From Nitrospirota bacterium (GTDB lineage Bacteria > Nitrospinota > Nitrospinia > SZUA-224): a stretch of DNA of 43,242 nucleotides. Below are positions 31,029 through 39,985 of this stretch, in pieces. The position numbers and the translations under genes were made by a program. Each line of letters starts with the position of its first letter. Position 1 is the stretch's first letter. A model generated the notes under the pieces. It saw only the letters and a program-made list of their open reading frames with translations, was not told the origin of the DNA and did not search any database. The stretch spans positions 1 through 43,242 of the forward strand of contig QIDP01000059.1 in assembly GCA_003229375.1 (NCBI GenBank), written 5' to 3'.

Positions 31029-32278
31029 CCCTGCTCCTCCGCTCCCTTACTCCCCTGCTCCTCCGCTCCCTTACTCCCCTGCTCCTCTGCTCCTCTGCTC
31101 AGAAATCGCACCTTCTTCCTCGTTCCATCCCAGCGGATATCAGGATTTAATGCCTCTTTTCTAACTTCAATCCTGGAGCGGTATTTCATCAGATCATTCA
31201 GCATAATCCGCAATTCCTGTTCCATATCATGGGTAGGTTTGTAACCAAGGTCAGGGAGGTGTTGATGATCGGGGTTATAGTAATGTTCCTCCATCTCTTT
31301 TCTGGGGTTTTCCAGGTTCCGTATGTTAACCTTCAAACCCAGTTCTTCACCGACTTTCTTAACCTTTTGGGCCAACTCTGTAATACTGTAAATCTCCTCA
31401 AATTGGTTGAAGACCCTGTATTCCCCTGGCTTCGGGGGATTTGTGATGGTTAAAGTCAAACATTGCACAGAGTCCCGCAGCGGCAAAAATCCCCTCTTCT
31501 GCCCCCCTCTTCCAAAAGGGGTAAGAGGATGTCCAATAACGGCCTGAGCACAGTAACGGTTTACAGCGGTTCCAAAGCACTGATCGAAATCAAATCTGGT
31601 GACAAGCCGTTCATCATCCTTCATCTCATCTATCCTGGTCCCGAAAACAACACCCTGCATTATATCTGTAGAACGTAAACCCCAAATCTTACATGCAAAC
31701 ATAATATTATGGGAATCATGTACCTTGGTCTGATGATACCAACTACCAGCCTGTCTGGGAAAAGGCAGGGTATCTTTCCTTTCCCGGTATTCTATCGTAA
31801 AAAACCCTTCAGGGATATCAATATTAGGGGTCCCATATTCTCCCATTGTTCCAAGTTTGACCAGATGGGCATCAGGACATGCCTCTTTCATAGCATAGAG
31901 TATGTGTAAAGTCCCGATGAGATTGTTCATCTGTGTAAACACTGCATGATTAACATCCACCATGCTATAGGGAGCGGATGGCATCTCACCAAGATGAACA
32001 ATGGCCTCAGGATCGAAGGATCGAAAACAGTTCAAAACAAAGTTATAATCCCTCAAGTCTCCTTTCCTGAATTGTAAATTCGTGCCAAAATGATCCCTGA
32101 AAGTCTCAAGTCTCTCGGTCATCCTTCTTATCGGTGTGACTGACTGAGACCCCATCTCAGCCACCCATTCCCTCCTAAGGAAGAGGTCACACCCGCTAAT
32201 CTCATGGCCCCTGGCAGCTAAATAAAGGGCTAATGACCAGCCCAGGTACCCATCAACACCGGCAATAAATACTCTCAT
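31025..32278 (-). CDS. sqdB: UDP-sulfoquinovose synthase-like SDR (SQD1/SqdB)
   Basis: 417 residues. Matches the SQD1 plan throughout: 'MRVFIAGVDGYLGWSLALYL', 'KLGTMGEYGTPNIDIPEG' with Thr144, 'YHQTKVHDSHN' with Tyr181/Lys185, equivalent to the catalytic T145/Y182/K186 known for Arabidopsis SQD1, and 'VFNQFEE', 'NPRKEMEEHYYNPDHQHL'. The enzyme makes UDP-sulfoquinovose from UDP-glucose and sulfite. The C-terminal ~22 residues are octamer-array translation. AGGAGG 8 nt before ATG 32278 fixes the start over the upstream frame extension to 32308. In this cluster it could supply a sulfonated sugar for the polysaccharide rather than a membrane lipid; no SqdX is seen. Confidence 0.85.
   Translation of the reverse strand: MRVFIAGVDGYLGWSLALYLAARGHEISGCDLFLRREWVAEMGSQSVTPIRRMTERLETFRDHFGTNLQFRKGDLRDYNFVLNCFRSFDPEAIVHLGEMPSAPYSMVDVNHAVFTQMNNLIGTLHILYAMKEACPDAHLVKLGTMGEYGTPNIDIPEGFFTIEYRERKDTLPFPRQAGSWYHQTKVHDSHNIMFACKIWGLRSTDIMQGVVFGTRIDEMKDDERLVTRFDFDQCFGTAVNRYCAQAVIGHPLTPFGRGGQKRGFLPLRDSVQCLTLTITNPPKPGEYRVFNQFEEIYSITELAQKVKKVGEELGLKVNIRNLENPRKEMEEHYYNPDHQHLPDLGYKPTHDMEQELRIMLNDLMKYRSRIEVRKEALNPDIRWDGTRKKVRFLSRGAEEQGSKGAEEQGSKGAEEQG
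31029..31100 (-). repeat. Octanucleotide array, upstream side of the four-helix-bundle gene
   Basis: Nine 8-bp units read on the minus strand: GAGCAGAG x2, GAGCAGGG, GAGTAAGG, GAGCGGAG, GAGCAGGG, GAGTAAGG, GAGCGGAG, GAGCAGGG, ending directly in GTGA. It encodes the repetitive tail GAEEQGSK... of the UDP-sulfoquinovose synthase-like protein. Confidence 0.92.
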
Positions 32279-32354
32279 GGTAACTACCTCCTGAGTTTTA
32301 ATACTCAACTATTTATCTATATGCATATCTTTCCTCTTTTCAAGTATTGACTCC

Positions 32355-32471
32355 ACTGCAAAAACCCCGAAATTGGTAGCCGCAGGCTTTAGCCTGCGAA
32401 AAAGCTTGCTATAAATCAGCCACTTACGCAACTAAAGGTTGCGGCTACCCTGTTTTTGAGGTTTTTGCAGT
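32355..32471. mobile_element. MITE family B, copy 2 (GGTAGCCGCA ends)
   Basis: ACTGCAAAAACC ... GGTAGCCGCA on the left, TGCGGCTACC ... GGTTTTTGCAGT on the right, with the same internal palindromes as copy 1 at 15483-15609. On the minus strand its end supplies the last ~8 codons and the TAG stop of the GT4 gene. Confidence 0.8.
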
Positions 32472-33716
32472 AAAACCAAGTATCTCTTCGTACAAATCAC
32501 GATACCGCCTAGCCTGCACTTCTATTGCATACTCTCGAACGGTCTTTTCCCGTGCTGCTTTAGCCAGCCGAGCATAACGCTCAGGGTCTGTTAGTATCCA
32601 ATGAATTCCACGAGCTAAGTCGTCTGAATCCATAGGCCTGACCAGATAACCGTTTATTTGATGGTCTACCATATCAGAAATTCCACCAACATTAAAAGCA
32701 GCTACAGGTGTCCCGCAGGCAAGGGACTCCATAACAGTGTTTGGAAGGTTATCCTGAATCGATGGCAGCACAAATACATCCGCTGCAGCATAGAGTATAG
32801 CCAGACTGATATCGTCATGTAAACGTCCCATATACCGAGCTTTCAATCCAAAGTTAGAAGGATTAGGAGGCTCTGATGAGCCGAATACCACCAGTTCAGC
32901 CCGGTCAGACCACCCTTTTGAGGCGAGTTCATGCAAGGTAGAAAGAAAAAATTGAAAACCTTTACGTTTATCACTGAAGGCATTTACGGCCCCGAAGAGA
33001 ATCAGCTTCTTATCTTGCGGCAGGCCAAAGATATGTCTGGCAAATTTTTTATCTATCGGCTTGTAGCGATCGGTATTCAGGCCATATGGGATAACCTCTA
33101 CACGGCAATTCCGAAACAGTGAACTCGTTCTTGCACGCCCTGCGAGCCATAGGCTCGGCGAAACTATGGTTATATCAAGGTCTTGCCAAGACTTTTTTTT
33201 ACGTTTCCACACCCAATGGGAAAGGTCATTTTGCCTTTTACTGTTCAATTGTGGACAAGCACCGCATGCATCATTATATCTATCACAATATTCATCATAA
33301 TGACACCCACCAGTAAATGCCCACATGTCATGGAGTGTCCAGATTACAGGCTTACTAAACCTTTGCAAGTTCTCTATACGCAAAAAACCTTCACATACCC
33401 AGTGTAGATGAATAATATCCGGGTCGTAAGGAACAACTCTTTTGGTCAACCTCTCATGCAGATACGCTGTAGAAAATATGGTATGATTTCTGTTCCTATA
33501 AAACTGCAATGGCAAGACATCCAGACCCGGTCGTAGCAATCCTATTCCTTTGCCCAATTTGGAGTTTGGGCCGATCACGCTAGCGTCATCGCCTACCTTT
33601 CGTCCCACCATCATCATGGAATTTATACCAATGCGTTTCAAACCATTATGCAGACGATAGACGGCCAGAGCTGCTCCGCCCTCAATATCCGTAGTATTGA
33701 GAAGAAGGGGTCTCAT
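32445..33716 (-). CDS. GT4 glycosyltransferase (WcaC-like)
   Basis: 423 residues. 'GGAALAVYRLHNGLKRIG' at the N-terminus, 'IIHLHWVCEGFL', 'WTLHDMWAFTGGCHY' with a Cys-rich C..YC....ACG.CP motif near 137-154, common in this GT4 subfamily, and donor-site 'DVFVLPSIQDNLPNTVMESLACGTPVAAFNVGG'. The last residues (TAKTSKTG) and the stop are provided by MITE B copy 2. It overlaps the upstream methyltransferase gene by ATGA. Confidence 0.87.
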   Translation of the reverse strand: MRPLLLNTTDIEGGAALAVYRLHNGLKRIGINSMMMVGRKVGDDASVIGPNSKLGKGIGLLRPGLDVLPLQFYRNRNHTIFSTAYLHERLTKRVVPYDPDIIHLHWVCEGFLRIENLQRFSKPVIWTLHDMWAFTGGCHYDEYCDRYNDACGACPQLNSKRQNDLSHWVWKRKKKSWQDLDITIVSPSLWLAGRARTSSLFRNCRVEVIPYGLNTDRYKPIDKKFARHIFGLPQDKKLILFGAVNAFSDKRKGFQFFLSTLHELASKGWSDRAELVVFGSSEPPNPSNFGLKARYMGRLHDDISLAILYAAADVFVLPSIQDNLPNTVMESLACGTPVAAFNVGGISDMVDHQINGYLVRPMDSDDLARGIHWILTDPERYARLAKAAREKTVREYAIEVQARRYRDLYEEILGFTAKTSKTG

Positions 33717-34543
33717 CTTAAGACCTTTTTAAATGCTTTACTAAATATCCTGTAAGGGAAATGAGCAATTTTGAGAAATAGGAATAACACCCGTGAAACT
33801 CGTTCATAAATTCTAATTCTCCACCAGTTAAAGGGAACAGCTTTTCTCTTCCGATAGATGGTCGCATGGCTCCCCTCGCATGGTCCGATCAATTCCAGTC
33901 CCATCAACCGGGTAAATTTGTTGAAGGTATATCTTAAATGAAATGTGTAAGGCAAATGGCACTTGATCACAGGATAAAAATTATTTGCAATAATAAGATA
34001 TCCATTCTCTTTAACTAGCCTAACCATTTTAGAAAACAACTTCAATGGGTCAGGTACATGCTCAAGAACATCAATACCGACAAGGCAGTCATATTGTTTA
34101 TCAAACGAACTTACAAAATGGATATTTGAATAATCCTTAAACCTTGAAATAACATATTTGCTTGGATAAGGCTCATAAATATCCACTGAAATAGTCATGT
34201 CTTTCTTAGCAATTAATCGGGCAAGAGTTCCAAATCCACTTCCATAATCTAAAACCAATTTTAGATTTTTTTTGAATAACCAGCCGGAGATAGCATTGCG
34301 ATGCTGCATAGAAAGGTCGTGTTGTTCAATGAAAAAGCCGTTTAATAACCATACAGGATGTCTGTAAAATTTTTCGATCTTATCGTAATCAAGTTTCTTA
34401 TTATCGCAGCCGATTTCATCCCACACAAAATCCATAATCGCCCAAATGTCTTCAACTTCATGAGGGAGCTTCTTGGACTTTGAGAGTAACTGTTTCAATT
34501 CCTGCTCTTCTGAGAGTGATAAACCTATATCTTCTATTTTCAT
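33713..34543 (-). CDS. Class I SAM-dependent methyltransferase
   Basis: 276 residues. N-terminal helical part; SAM motif 'LVLDYGSGFGTLARLIAK' near 92-109, 'DIYEPYPSKY', 'YDCLVGIDVLEHVPDPLKLFSKM' and 'YLIIANNF' (Methyltransf_23-like). A C-terminal basic, hydrophobic tail could contact membrane lipid carriers. Presumably methylates a sugar or caps the chain; substrate unknown. Confidence 0.82.
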   Translation of the reverse strand: MKIEDIGLSLSEEQELKQLLSKSKKLPHEVEDIWAIMDFVWDEIGCDNKKLDYDKIEKFYRHPVWLLNGFFIEQHDLSMQHRNAISGWLFKKNLKLVLDYGSGFGTLARLIAKKDMTISVDIYEPYPSKYVISRFKDYSNIHFVSSFDKQYDCLVGIDVLEHVPDPLKLFSKMVRLVKENGYLIIANNFYPVIKCHLPYTFHLRYTFNKFTRLMGLELIGPCEGSHATIYRKRKAVPFNWWRIRIYERVSRVLFLFLKIAHFPYRIFSKAFKKVLR

Positions 34544-34549
34544 CAGAAC

Positions 34550-35482
34550 TCACTTTTTGAAATATTTCTTCCCTTTCATCAATTTTTTTTTTATCACCCT
34601 GAAAAAAGTATTTGAAACATCAAAATGATTTTTTTGGACAAAGTCGTCAGCCCTGGCATCTCTGATCACAAAAGGAGGGTGCTTCAAGGGAAAATCCATA
34701 GCTTCTACAGCCATACTGGCAAACAGAGAACTACCTTTGGTATGTGTTGACTCAGACCCAAAGCCTATATTAGAGACTAAGTTAACATTGGGGAGGATAC
34801 TCAGACCGTTTTGTATCCAGCAAGAAAAAGTCCACGGGTAAGCCCAACTATCAATTTTATCTACATAAGCGAGCTGAAATATGTTGAACCAATATCTTAC
34901 GATGTCTGAACCCCCTAAGATATCTTTAAGCCAATCTCCATCTTTAATTTCTGGCCAAATCCTTATCTCTCCATCATAGTTAAGCCAGGCTCGTCTCCAG
35001 GTTGCCCAGCCCCAACAATGATTGTAGCGGGAAAAATAATAACTATAATTTGCTCTCTTACGGCCAAACAGAAAATTATCCCCTGAAATAACCATCACCC
35101 TTTTATCTTCTCGATACCGCTCCAACAATTCCTCACAGAAACGAAAAAAAATCGGATGAGGTAAGCAATCGTCTTCCAGTATGATTCCTTCCTCTACATT
35201 TTCGAAAAACCAATCTATTGCAGAACTGATCGCTTTTTTTAGGCCCAGGTTCTGTTCGCGAAAGTTCGTAAACACTTCGCATTCCCAGTCAACCTGCTTG
35301 ACAATTTCCCTTACGGCCTGACACTTCTCCATCTCGCCCTTTCTATCTTCCCTTGGACCATCTGCCGCAACAAAAAATTTTAAAGGTTTTACTTTCCTTA
35401 TCTCATTAAAAACCCTCCGGGCTGTTTCAGGGCGATTGAATATAGTAAATAAAACAGGTGTTGTTAGTGTTTTGTTTGTCAT
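34550..35482 (-). CDS. GNT-I-like glycosyltransferase
   Basis: 310 residues. 'TPVLFTIFNRPETARRVFNEI', 'KFFVAADGPREDRKGE', the DXD-type 'EEGIILEDDCLPHP' and 'SRYNHCWGWATWRRAW' are characteristic of a bacterial family similar to N-acetylglucosaminyltransferase I, sometimes annotated as hemolytic protein HlpA-like. Its stop is 6 bp before the methyltransferase start. Sugar unknown. Confidence 0.8.
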   Translation of the reverse strand: MTNKTLTTPVLFTIFNRPETARRVFNEIRKVKPLKFFVAADGPREDRKGEMEKCQAVREIVKQVDWECEVFTNFREQNLGLKKAISSAIDWFFENVEEGIILEDDCLPHPIFFRFCEELLERYREDKRVMVISGDNFLFGRKRANYSYYFSRYNHCWGWATWRRAWLNYDGEIRIWPEIKDGDWLKDILGGSDIVRYWFNIFQLAYVDKIDSWAYPWTFSCWIQNGLSILPNVNLVSNIGFGSESTHTKGSSLFASMAVEAMDFPLKHPPFVIRDARADDFVQKNHFDVSNTFFRVIKKKLMKGKKYFKK

Positions 35483-35592
35483 TTTATTCTACTTCTTGCG
35501 AATAAACCTCAGCACTCGCACAGCACGATAGAGATTCAAGAACCTGTTTCGTATGTTCAGGACGTCTGTATATAAAAAAGGCTATAAGAGCC

Positions 35593-36522
35593 TTAGACAT
35601 TTTTTTTGCATTTTTTTCCCGATAAAAGCACCTTCAGAAAAGCCAAACAATCCACTATGGGCTGAGCATGTTTTAAAAAACTAATCTGCCAATATTTTTG
35701 CCACCAACGTACACGAAACAACAGAATGCAGCATTTAAATATTAGGAACAGTACCGTTTTAATTACTGCAGATACTAAATATTTTCCCTGAATAGAGGTG
35801 GCAGAAATACCACCATGGTAGTAACCTCTTTTCAAACGGTACCATACACTCATGTTTCTAACCGGCACCCAATGCTCTACTCTTATGGCCGGGTCGTACC
35901 AGAATAGGGGGTTATCCTTATAGATGCGAATAAATAATTCTGTCTCTACGCCGAGCCGCATTTTATCGCCTATCCTGCCGTAATCATTAGAAAAGCCTCC
36001 ATACGCAGCAAGAGTTGACTTTTTAAAAGCCATATTCGATCCTGAAAAACCATACTGCGCTCGGGGAGGCTTCAGAAAACATTTTTTATCTCCCTTGCTT
36101 CTAAATTCAAATTTGTCTTTGAACCACCCGGGAGGAGTTTGCTCATACCAAGGACGGATCTCTCCACCAACGGCTGCCGGAGCCGGCCTTACAGTCTCAA
36201 AAGCGTTTAAAATGCGCTCAACCCAATCAGGAAGAGCCCTCGCATCATCGTCGATAAAGGCCACGCACTCGCCATGTGCCTCCTTCCAGCCGCGGTTATA
36301 GACATGGCTTACACCCTGCCTGGGTTCTTTGACATAGCGGAAGGTTGGATGACGCTCAATGAAAGACCGTGCAACCGCTTCGGTATGGTCAGTTGAATTA
36401 TTATCGACAATAATGACTTCGTAATCAGCGGCTTCGACTGACTGTATAGAAAGACTTCCGAGACAGCCCTTTAAAAGATTCGCCCTGTTATATGCGGGAA
36501 CAACAACAGAAATACGAATCAT
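35593..36522 (-). CDS. GT2 glycosyltransferase
   Basis: 309 residues. 'ISVVVPAYNRANLLKGCLGSLSIQ', 'VIIVDNNSTDHTEAV', 'GECVAFIDDDARALPDWV' (DDD near 93-95) and 'VGGEIRPWYEQTPPGWF' indicate a GT2 enzyme with a hydrophobic segment near 245-265 that may associate with membrane. AAGGAA precedes ATG 36522. Confidence 0.85.
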   Translation of the reverse strand: MIRISVVVPAYNRANLLKGCLGSLSIQSVEAADYEVIIVDNNSTDHTEAVARSFIERHPTFRYVKEPRQGVSHVYNRGWKEAHGECVAFIDDDARALPDWVERILNAFETVRPAPAAVGGEIRPWYEQTPPGWFKDKFEFRSKGDKKCFLKPPRAQYGFSGSNMAFKKSTLAAYGGFSNDYGRIGDKMRLGVETELFIRIYKDNPLFWYDPAIRVEHWVPVRNMSVWYRLKRGYYHGGISATSIQGKYLVSAVIKTVLFLIFKCCILLFRVRWWQKYWQISFLKHAQPIVDCLAFLKVLLSGKKCKKNV

Positions 36523-36534
36523 AAGTCTTTTCCT

Positions 36535-37524
36535 TCATATAAATCTTCTTTTCAGGGAAGGCTGAAGAATGGCCCCCAAAATAGATACAGCTTTAGGGAA
36601 TAAACGTATATGCATGGACATATCAACAATAGCCAGAAATGAAAGAAAGGTTTTCAGAGAGAATGGTTCAAGTCTCATGTTCTTAACAAACCCCTTCCGT
36701 GCCGCGTCGAATTCCTTCCTTGCATATAACTGTTCGCCTGCATGATAGTAATGCCATGCAAATACACGTTTTTTCCACTGTTTAATAGTATCTTCGGCAT
36801 ATGTGCTGAAAAATGTCTCAAGAACCCTTTCCCGTTCCTGCACAAAAGGGACCCTGCTCTGACTCGACTTGTTATCCCCTGCTATGCGGAATATAGCCAG
36901 CTCACCAGGGACATATGCAAAGTTCGCATGGACTGCTGCCCGATACCAGTAATCAATGTCCATTGTGTAGTGCAGCCCTTCATTAAAATATCCTATCCTG
37001 TCCAAGACTTTACGCCTCATAAACACTGTTGGCTGATAGATGAAATTCCTGCAAAGCTCACTGAAAAGGTCAAACTCACGGCTCCTCCAGATGGAGATGG
37101 TATGACCGCCACCATCCACGACCTTACAGTCCCCGTAAATAATGTCAATATCCTTGTTCTCAGTAAAGTACTCGACCACTCGCTGCATAGTTCCGTTAAG
37201 GTAGATGTCATCAGAATTAAGGTAGGCTACTATTTCGCCATGGCTCTTTTTCAGGCCTTTGTTGATGGCGTCTGTCTGGCCTTTGTCCTTTTCGCTTACC
37301 CAGCGGTATTGGATTCCTCTACACCTGACGGGCCACTTTCCCTCTTTGAGTAATCGGTCATACTTCTTTATAATCTCAATAGAGTTATCCGTGGAGCCGC
37401 CATCCATGACAACGTAATCAATATAGAAGTCTCCTTCCTGACTGAGAATACTTTTAATAGTATCTTCTATAAATTGTTCCTGATTATATGAAGGTGTTAC
37501 TATAGAAACAGTAAAAACTTGCAT
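36535..37524 (-). CDS. GT2 glycosyltransferase
   Basis: 329 residues. 'VSIVTPSYNQEQFIEDTIKSIL', 'YVVMDGGSTDNSIEII', 'IVAYLNSDDIYLNGTM' (DXD equivalent NSDD) and 'FIYQPTVFMRRKVLDRIGYFNEGLHYTMDIDYWYRAA', a subgroup typical of O-antigen and capsule clusters. It lies 12 bp upstream of the next GT2 gene. Confidence 0.87.
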   Translation of the reverse strand: MQVFTVSIVTPSYNQEQFIEDTIKSILSQEGDFYIDYVVMDGGSTDNSIEIIKKYDRLLKEGKWPVRCRGIQYRWVSEKDKGQTDAINKGLKKSHGEIVAYLNSDDIYLNGTMQRVVEYFTENKDIDIIYGDCKVVDGGGHTISIWRSREFDLFSELCRNFIYQPTVFMRRKVLDRIGYFNEGLHYTMDIDYWYRAAVHANFAYVPGELAIFRIAGDNKSSQSRVPFVQERERVLETFFSTYAEDTIKQWKKRVFAWHYYHAGEQLYARKEFDAARKGFVKNMRLEPFSLKTFLSFLAIVDMSMHIRLFPKAVSILGAILQPSLKRRFI

Positions 37525-37591
37525 GTCTATAGGTTACCAATCACTCTTTTTATAAAACACGTTGATTAAAAATGGAAAATGTTATATTGTG

Positions 37592-38755
37592 TCATTTTTT
37601 AAATAATTTCACAATTAACCTTGCAGGGGCAGTCACCTTCCAGAAAAGGCTATTACGGAGGGCTTCTCTTTCCGCCATCAATGACTTGATTTTTGCATCC
37701 TTAAACCTCTTTGCAGCGTATTTAATAATTTCTCTCCACTCGGAATTTTCGTTACTCTTGTCTGACTCACTCGTATCTTCATTCCAAAAATTTTCGTCTG
37801 ATAATATTCGATGGATCATTTCTCTAACCTGTTTGGTTTTTGAAAACCCTTCAATATCGCTCATTATAGTTGACCATGAGATTAATCCCTTTAAGTCAGT
37901 AGGGACCTCAATAGAGGATTCTATTTCATCATAGTTGTACCCCATCTCTTTAATCAGGTTCGGTCCAAGGGATTTTAGATATGACATGGCAAAAAGCCTT
38001 TCTTGGGGCAATATAAAGTCCTTTTTCCAGTTCTCCAACGACTCTACGGTCGGACGGCTCGCCTTATGAACTCCAACCCGGTCCCCAAATTTCCATTCTG
38101 AATAGCGACTATTAGAATAATTGAGCATATTGTCGAAATATAAGATACCCAGAAAACGGCAGATATCCTTTAAAACTGTCTCCGGTCTTGCTACAAGTTC
38201 TTCATATTTAACCTTAAAACACTGGTCAGGATGATGCTTTGCGAAATCTAAAAGGCTTTGCGGTGCAGCGATTAAATCATAATTATAGTTCCCAAGGAGC
38301 GATGGGTCATCTTTGACCCAGGTCTTTAGAATAGAGTTCAAGACCGCAAGCGGATTTCTAAAAAGAATGATAAATTTTGCCTCTGGAAAAAGATCTATAA
38401 GTTCCTGGACAATTTGGTAATAACGGGGCGTTTTATCAAGAAAAAATTTCTTCTTTTGGTATTCGGTCGCCTGCTTATAAAAAGAAAGTAGAAACGATGC
38501 AACCTGCCTTTTATAAAAACTTTCATCAACCCCGCTTTGTTTAAGAAAATCTAACAAAGCATATCGAGCAAGTTTGGAATCATATACGCCATCTACCCCG
38601 CTATTACGTAAGGCATAAACAGGATGAAGGGCAACCCATGGCTCTGAAGTTGTAGCTATGTCAGAATGGCCTGATAGTATCAACTGAAGAAGGGTTGACC
38701 CGGCCCTCGGTTGCGAAATGAGAAATATCAGATTTTTTTCCTGTGAAGCGGCCAT
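37592..38755 (-). CDS. PAPS-dependent sulfotransferase-family protein
   Basis: 387 residues. 'SQPRAGSTLLQLILSGH' has the 5'-phosphosulfate-binding PRAGST (16-21); 'KFIILFRNPLAVLNSIL' is the 3'-phosphate-binding region with its serine. These motifs define Sulfotransfer_1/3-family proteins, which move sulfate from PAPS to hydroxyls. The C-terminal 'REALRNSLFWKVTAPARLIVKLFKK' is a tail shared with many O-antigen glycosyltransferases and methyltransferases. Sits next to wzt, suggesting sulfation of the O-chain. Acceptor not known. Confidence 0.83.
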   Translation of the reverse strand: MAASQEKNLIFLISQPRAGSTLLQLILSGHSDIATTSEPWVALHPVYALRNSGVDGVYDSKLARYALLDFLKQSGVDESFYKRQVASFLLSFYKQATEYQKKKFFLDKTPRYYQIVQELIDLFPEAKFIILFRNPLAVLNSILKTWVKDDPSLLGNYNYDLIAAPQSLLDFAKHHPDQCFKVKYEELVARPETVLKDICRFLGILYFDNMLNYSNSRYSEWKFGDRVGVHKASRPTVESLENWKKDFILPQERLFAMSYLKSLGPNLIKEMGYNYDEIESSIEVPTDLKGLISWSTIMSDIEGFSKTKQVREMIHRILSDENFWNEDTSESDKSNENSEWREIIKYAAKRFKDAKIKSLMAEREALRNSLFWKVTAPARLIVKLFKK

Positions 38756-38782
38756 AACAGTACCTTCTTTTTTGAAAATTTT

Positions 38783-39985
38783 TTAGACCTTAACATCCCA
38801 TTCACCCATAAGCTGGACAGGCGCAAAAGAAACAAATTCACCAAGAACTTTCAGCTCCTTAATAGCGTAATGTTGTGTAAGTATTTCCCATTGGTTCTCA
38901 TCTAATACTGAAGATGACAGCAAATAAACACCGGGATTGAAATTCACCGCTGGAAATTTTACTGTGATATGCATTTGTCCCCCAGTATTTTTAAGTTTTA
39001 CTTTATTATACAGTGAACTGCACTGTGCAATAATCTGCAACTCCTTGCTCAGAAAGCCTATGAAAACAACAGGCTGTTTAATTTCCGGGGCGACCGTTAA
39101 ATACAAATGAACACATAAATCATCCAAGTAATTAATCTGCTGGATATCTTTTTTCCCCTTGCTTTCAAGCTCTATTTTATGGATGGTAGCCCTGCCGCTT
39201 CCTGTAACAACACCTTTCTGAGACTCAAAATGAGAATAGTAATGCTCGATCCCTTTCGGCACGTCCTTTCCTGTATATGTTGCCTTTCCATGATTCAACA
39301 CAACAATATTGGAGCATACCCTTGCAACCTGAGGCATTGTATGAGATACTAAAATAATAGCAGCATTCTTGGATATCCTGCTGATCGCATTAAAACACTT
39401 GGCTCTGAACCCCACATCCCCCACAGCCAGAACTTCATCAATTAATAGTATATCTGGTTCTATCTGAGCGGCTATAGCGAACCCCAGTCGTACTTTCATT
39501 CCTGAACTGTAACTCTGTACAGGTGTATCTATAAACTCTCCAATTTCTGCAAAGTCCACAATATCTTGAAATTTTTTATCAATCTCTCTTTTGGTCATCC
39601 CCAATATAGAGGCATTAATATATACATTTTCCCTGCCAGTCAGAATAGGATTAAAGCCTGTTCCCAACCCAATCAAGGCCCCTATTCTACCACGACAAGT
39701 AATCTTGCCTTTATCTGGCTTTATCAAACCATGAAGCATCTTTAATATTGTGCTCTTCCCTGCACCATTACAGCCTGTCAACCCCAAACATTCTCCCCTT
39801 TTAAGTTCAAAGGAAACCTCTCTGACTGCCCAGAATTCATCCTTTCGTAAATCTTTGTGAGAATTACTACGTCCAAGAAGCTCTGCGGTTAAATCTTGCA
39901 CACCATACCAGAGACTACGTTTCAGCCTGCGGCAGAATTTCTTAGAAACGTTCTCGACTTTGATTAGAACTTCGCTATCGCTCAC
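38783..39985 (-). CDS. wzt: O-antigen exporter ATPase Wzt with C-terminal domain
   Basis: 400 residues. Walker A GCNGAGKST (71-79), 'FNPILTGRENVYINASILGM', signature YSSGMKVRLGFAIA, Walker B 'PDILLIDEVLAVGD' and the H-switch 'ILVSHTM'. Residues ~250-400 form a beta-rich Wzt-type domain, which in characterised systems recognises the modified non-reducing end of the O-chain. GTG start overlaps the wzm stop (GTGA). A terminal modification such as methyl or sulfate would match the methyl- and sulfotransferases in this cluster. Confidence 0.9.
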   Translation of the reverse strand: MSDSEVLIKVENVSKKFCRRLKRSLWYGVQDLTAELLGRSNSHKDLRKDEFWAVREVSFELKRGECLGLTGCNGAGKSTILKMLHGLIKPDKGKITCRGRIGALIGLGTGFNPILTGRENVYINASILGMTKREIDKKFQDIVDFAEIGEFIDTPVQSYSSGMKVRLGFAIAAQIEPDILLIDEVLAVGDVGFRAKCFNAISRISKNAAIILVSHTMPQVARVCSNIVVLNHGKATYTGKDVPKGIEHYYSHFESQKGVVTGSGRATIHKIELESKGKKDIQQINYLDDLCVHLYLTVAPEIKQPVVFIGFLSKELQIIAQCSSLYNKVKLKNTGGQMHITVKFPAVNFNPGVYLLSSSVLDENQWEILTQHYAIKELKVLGEFVSFAPVQLMGEWDVKV

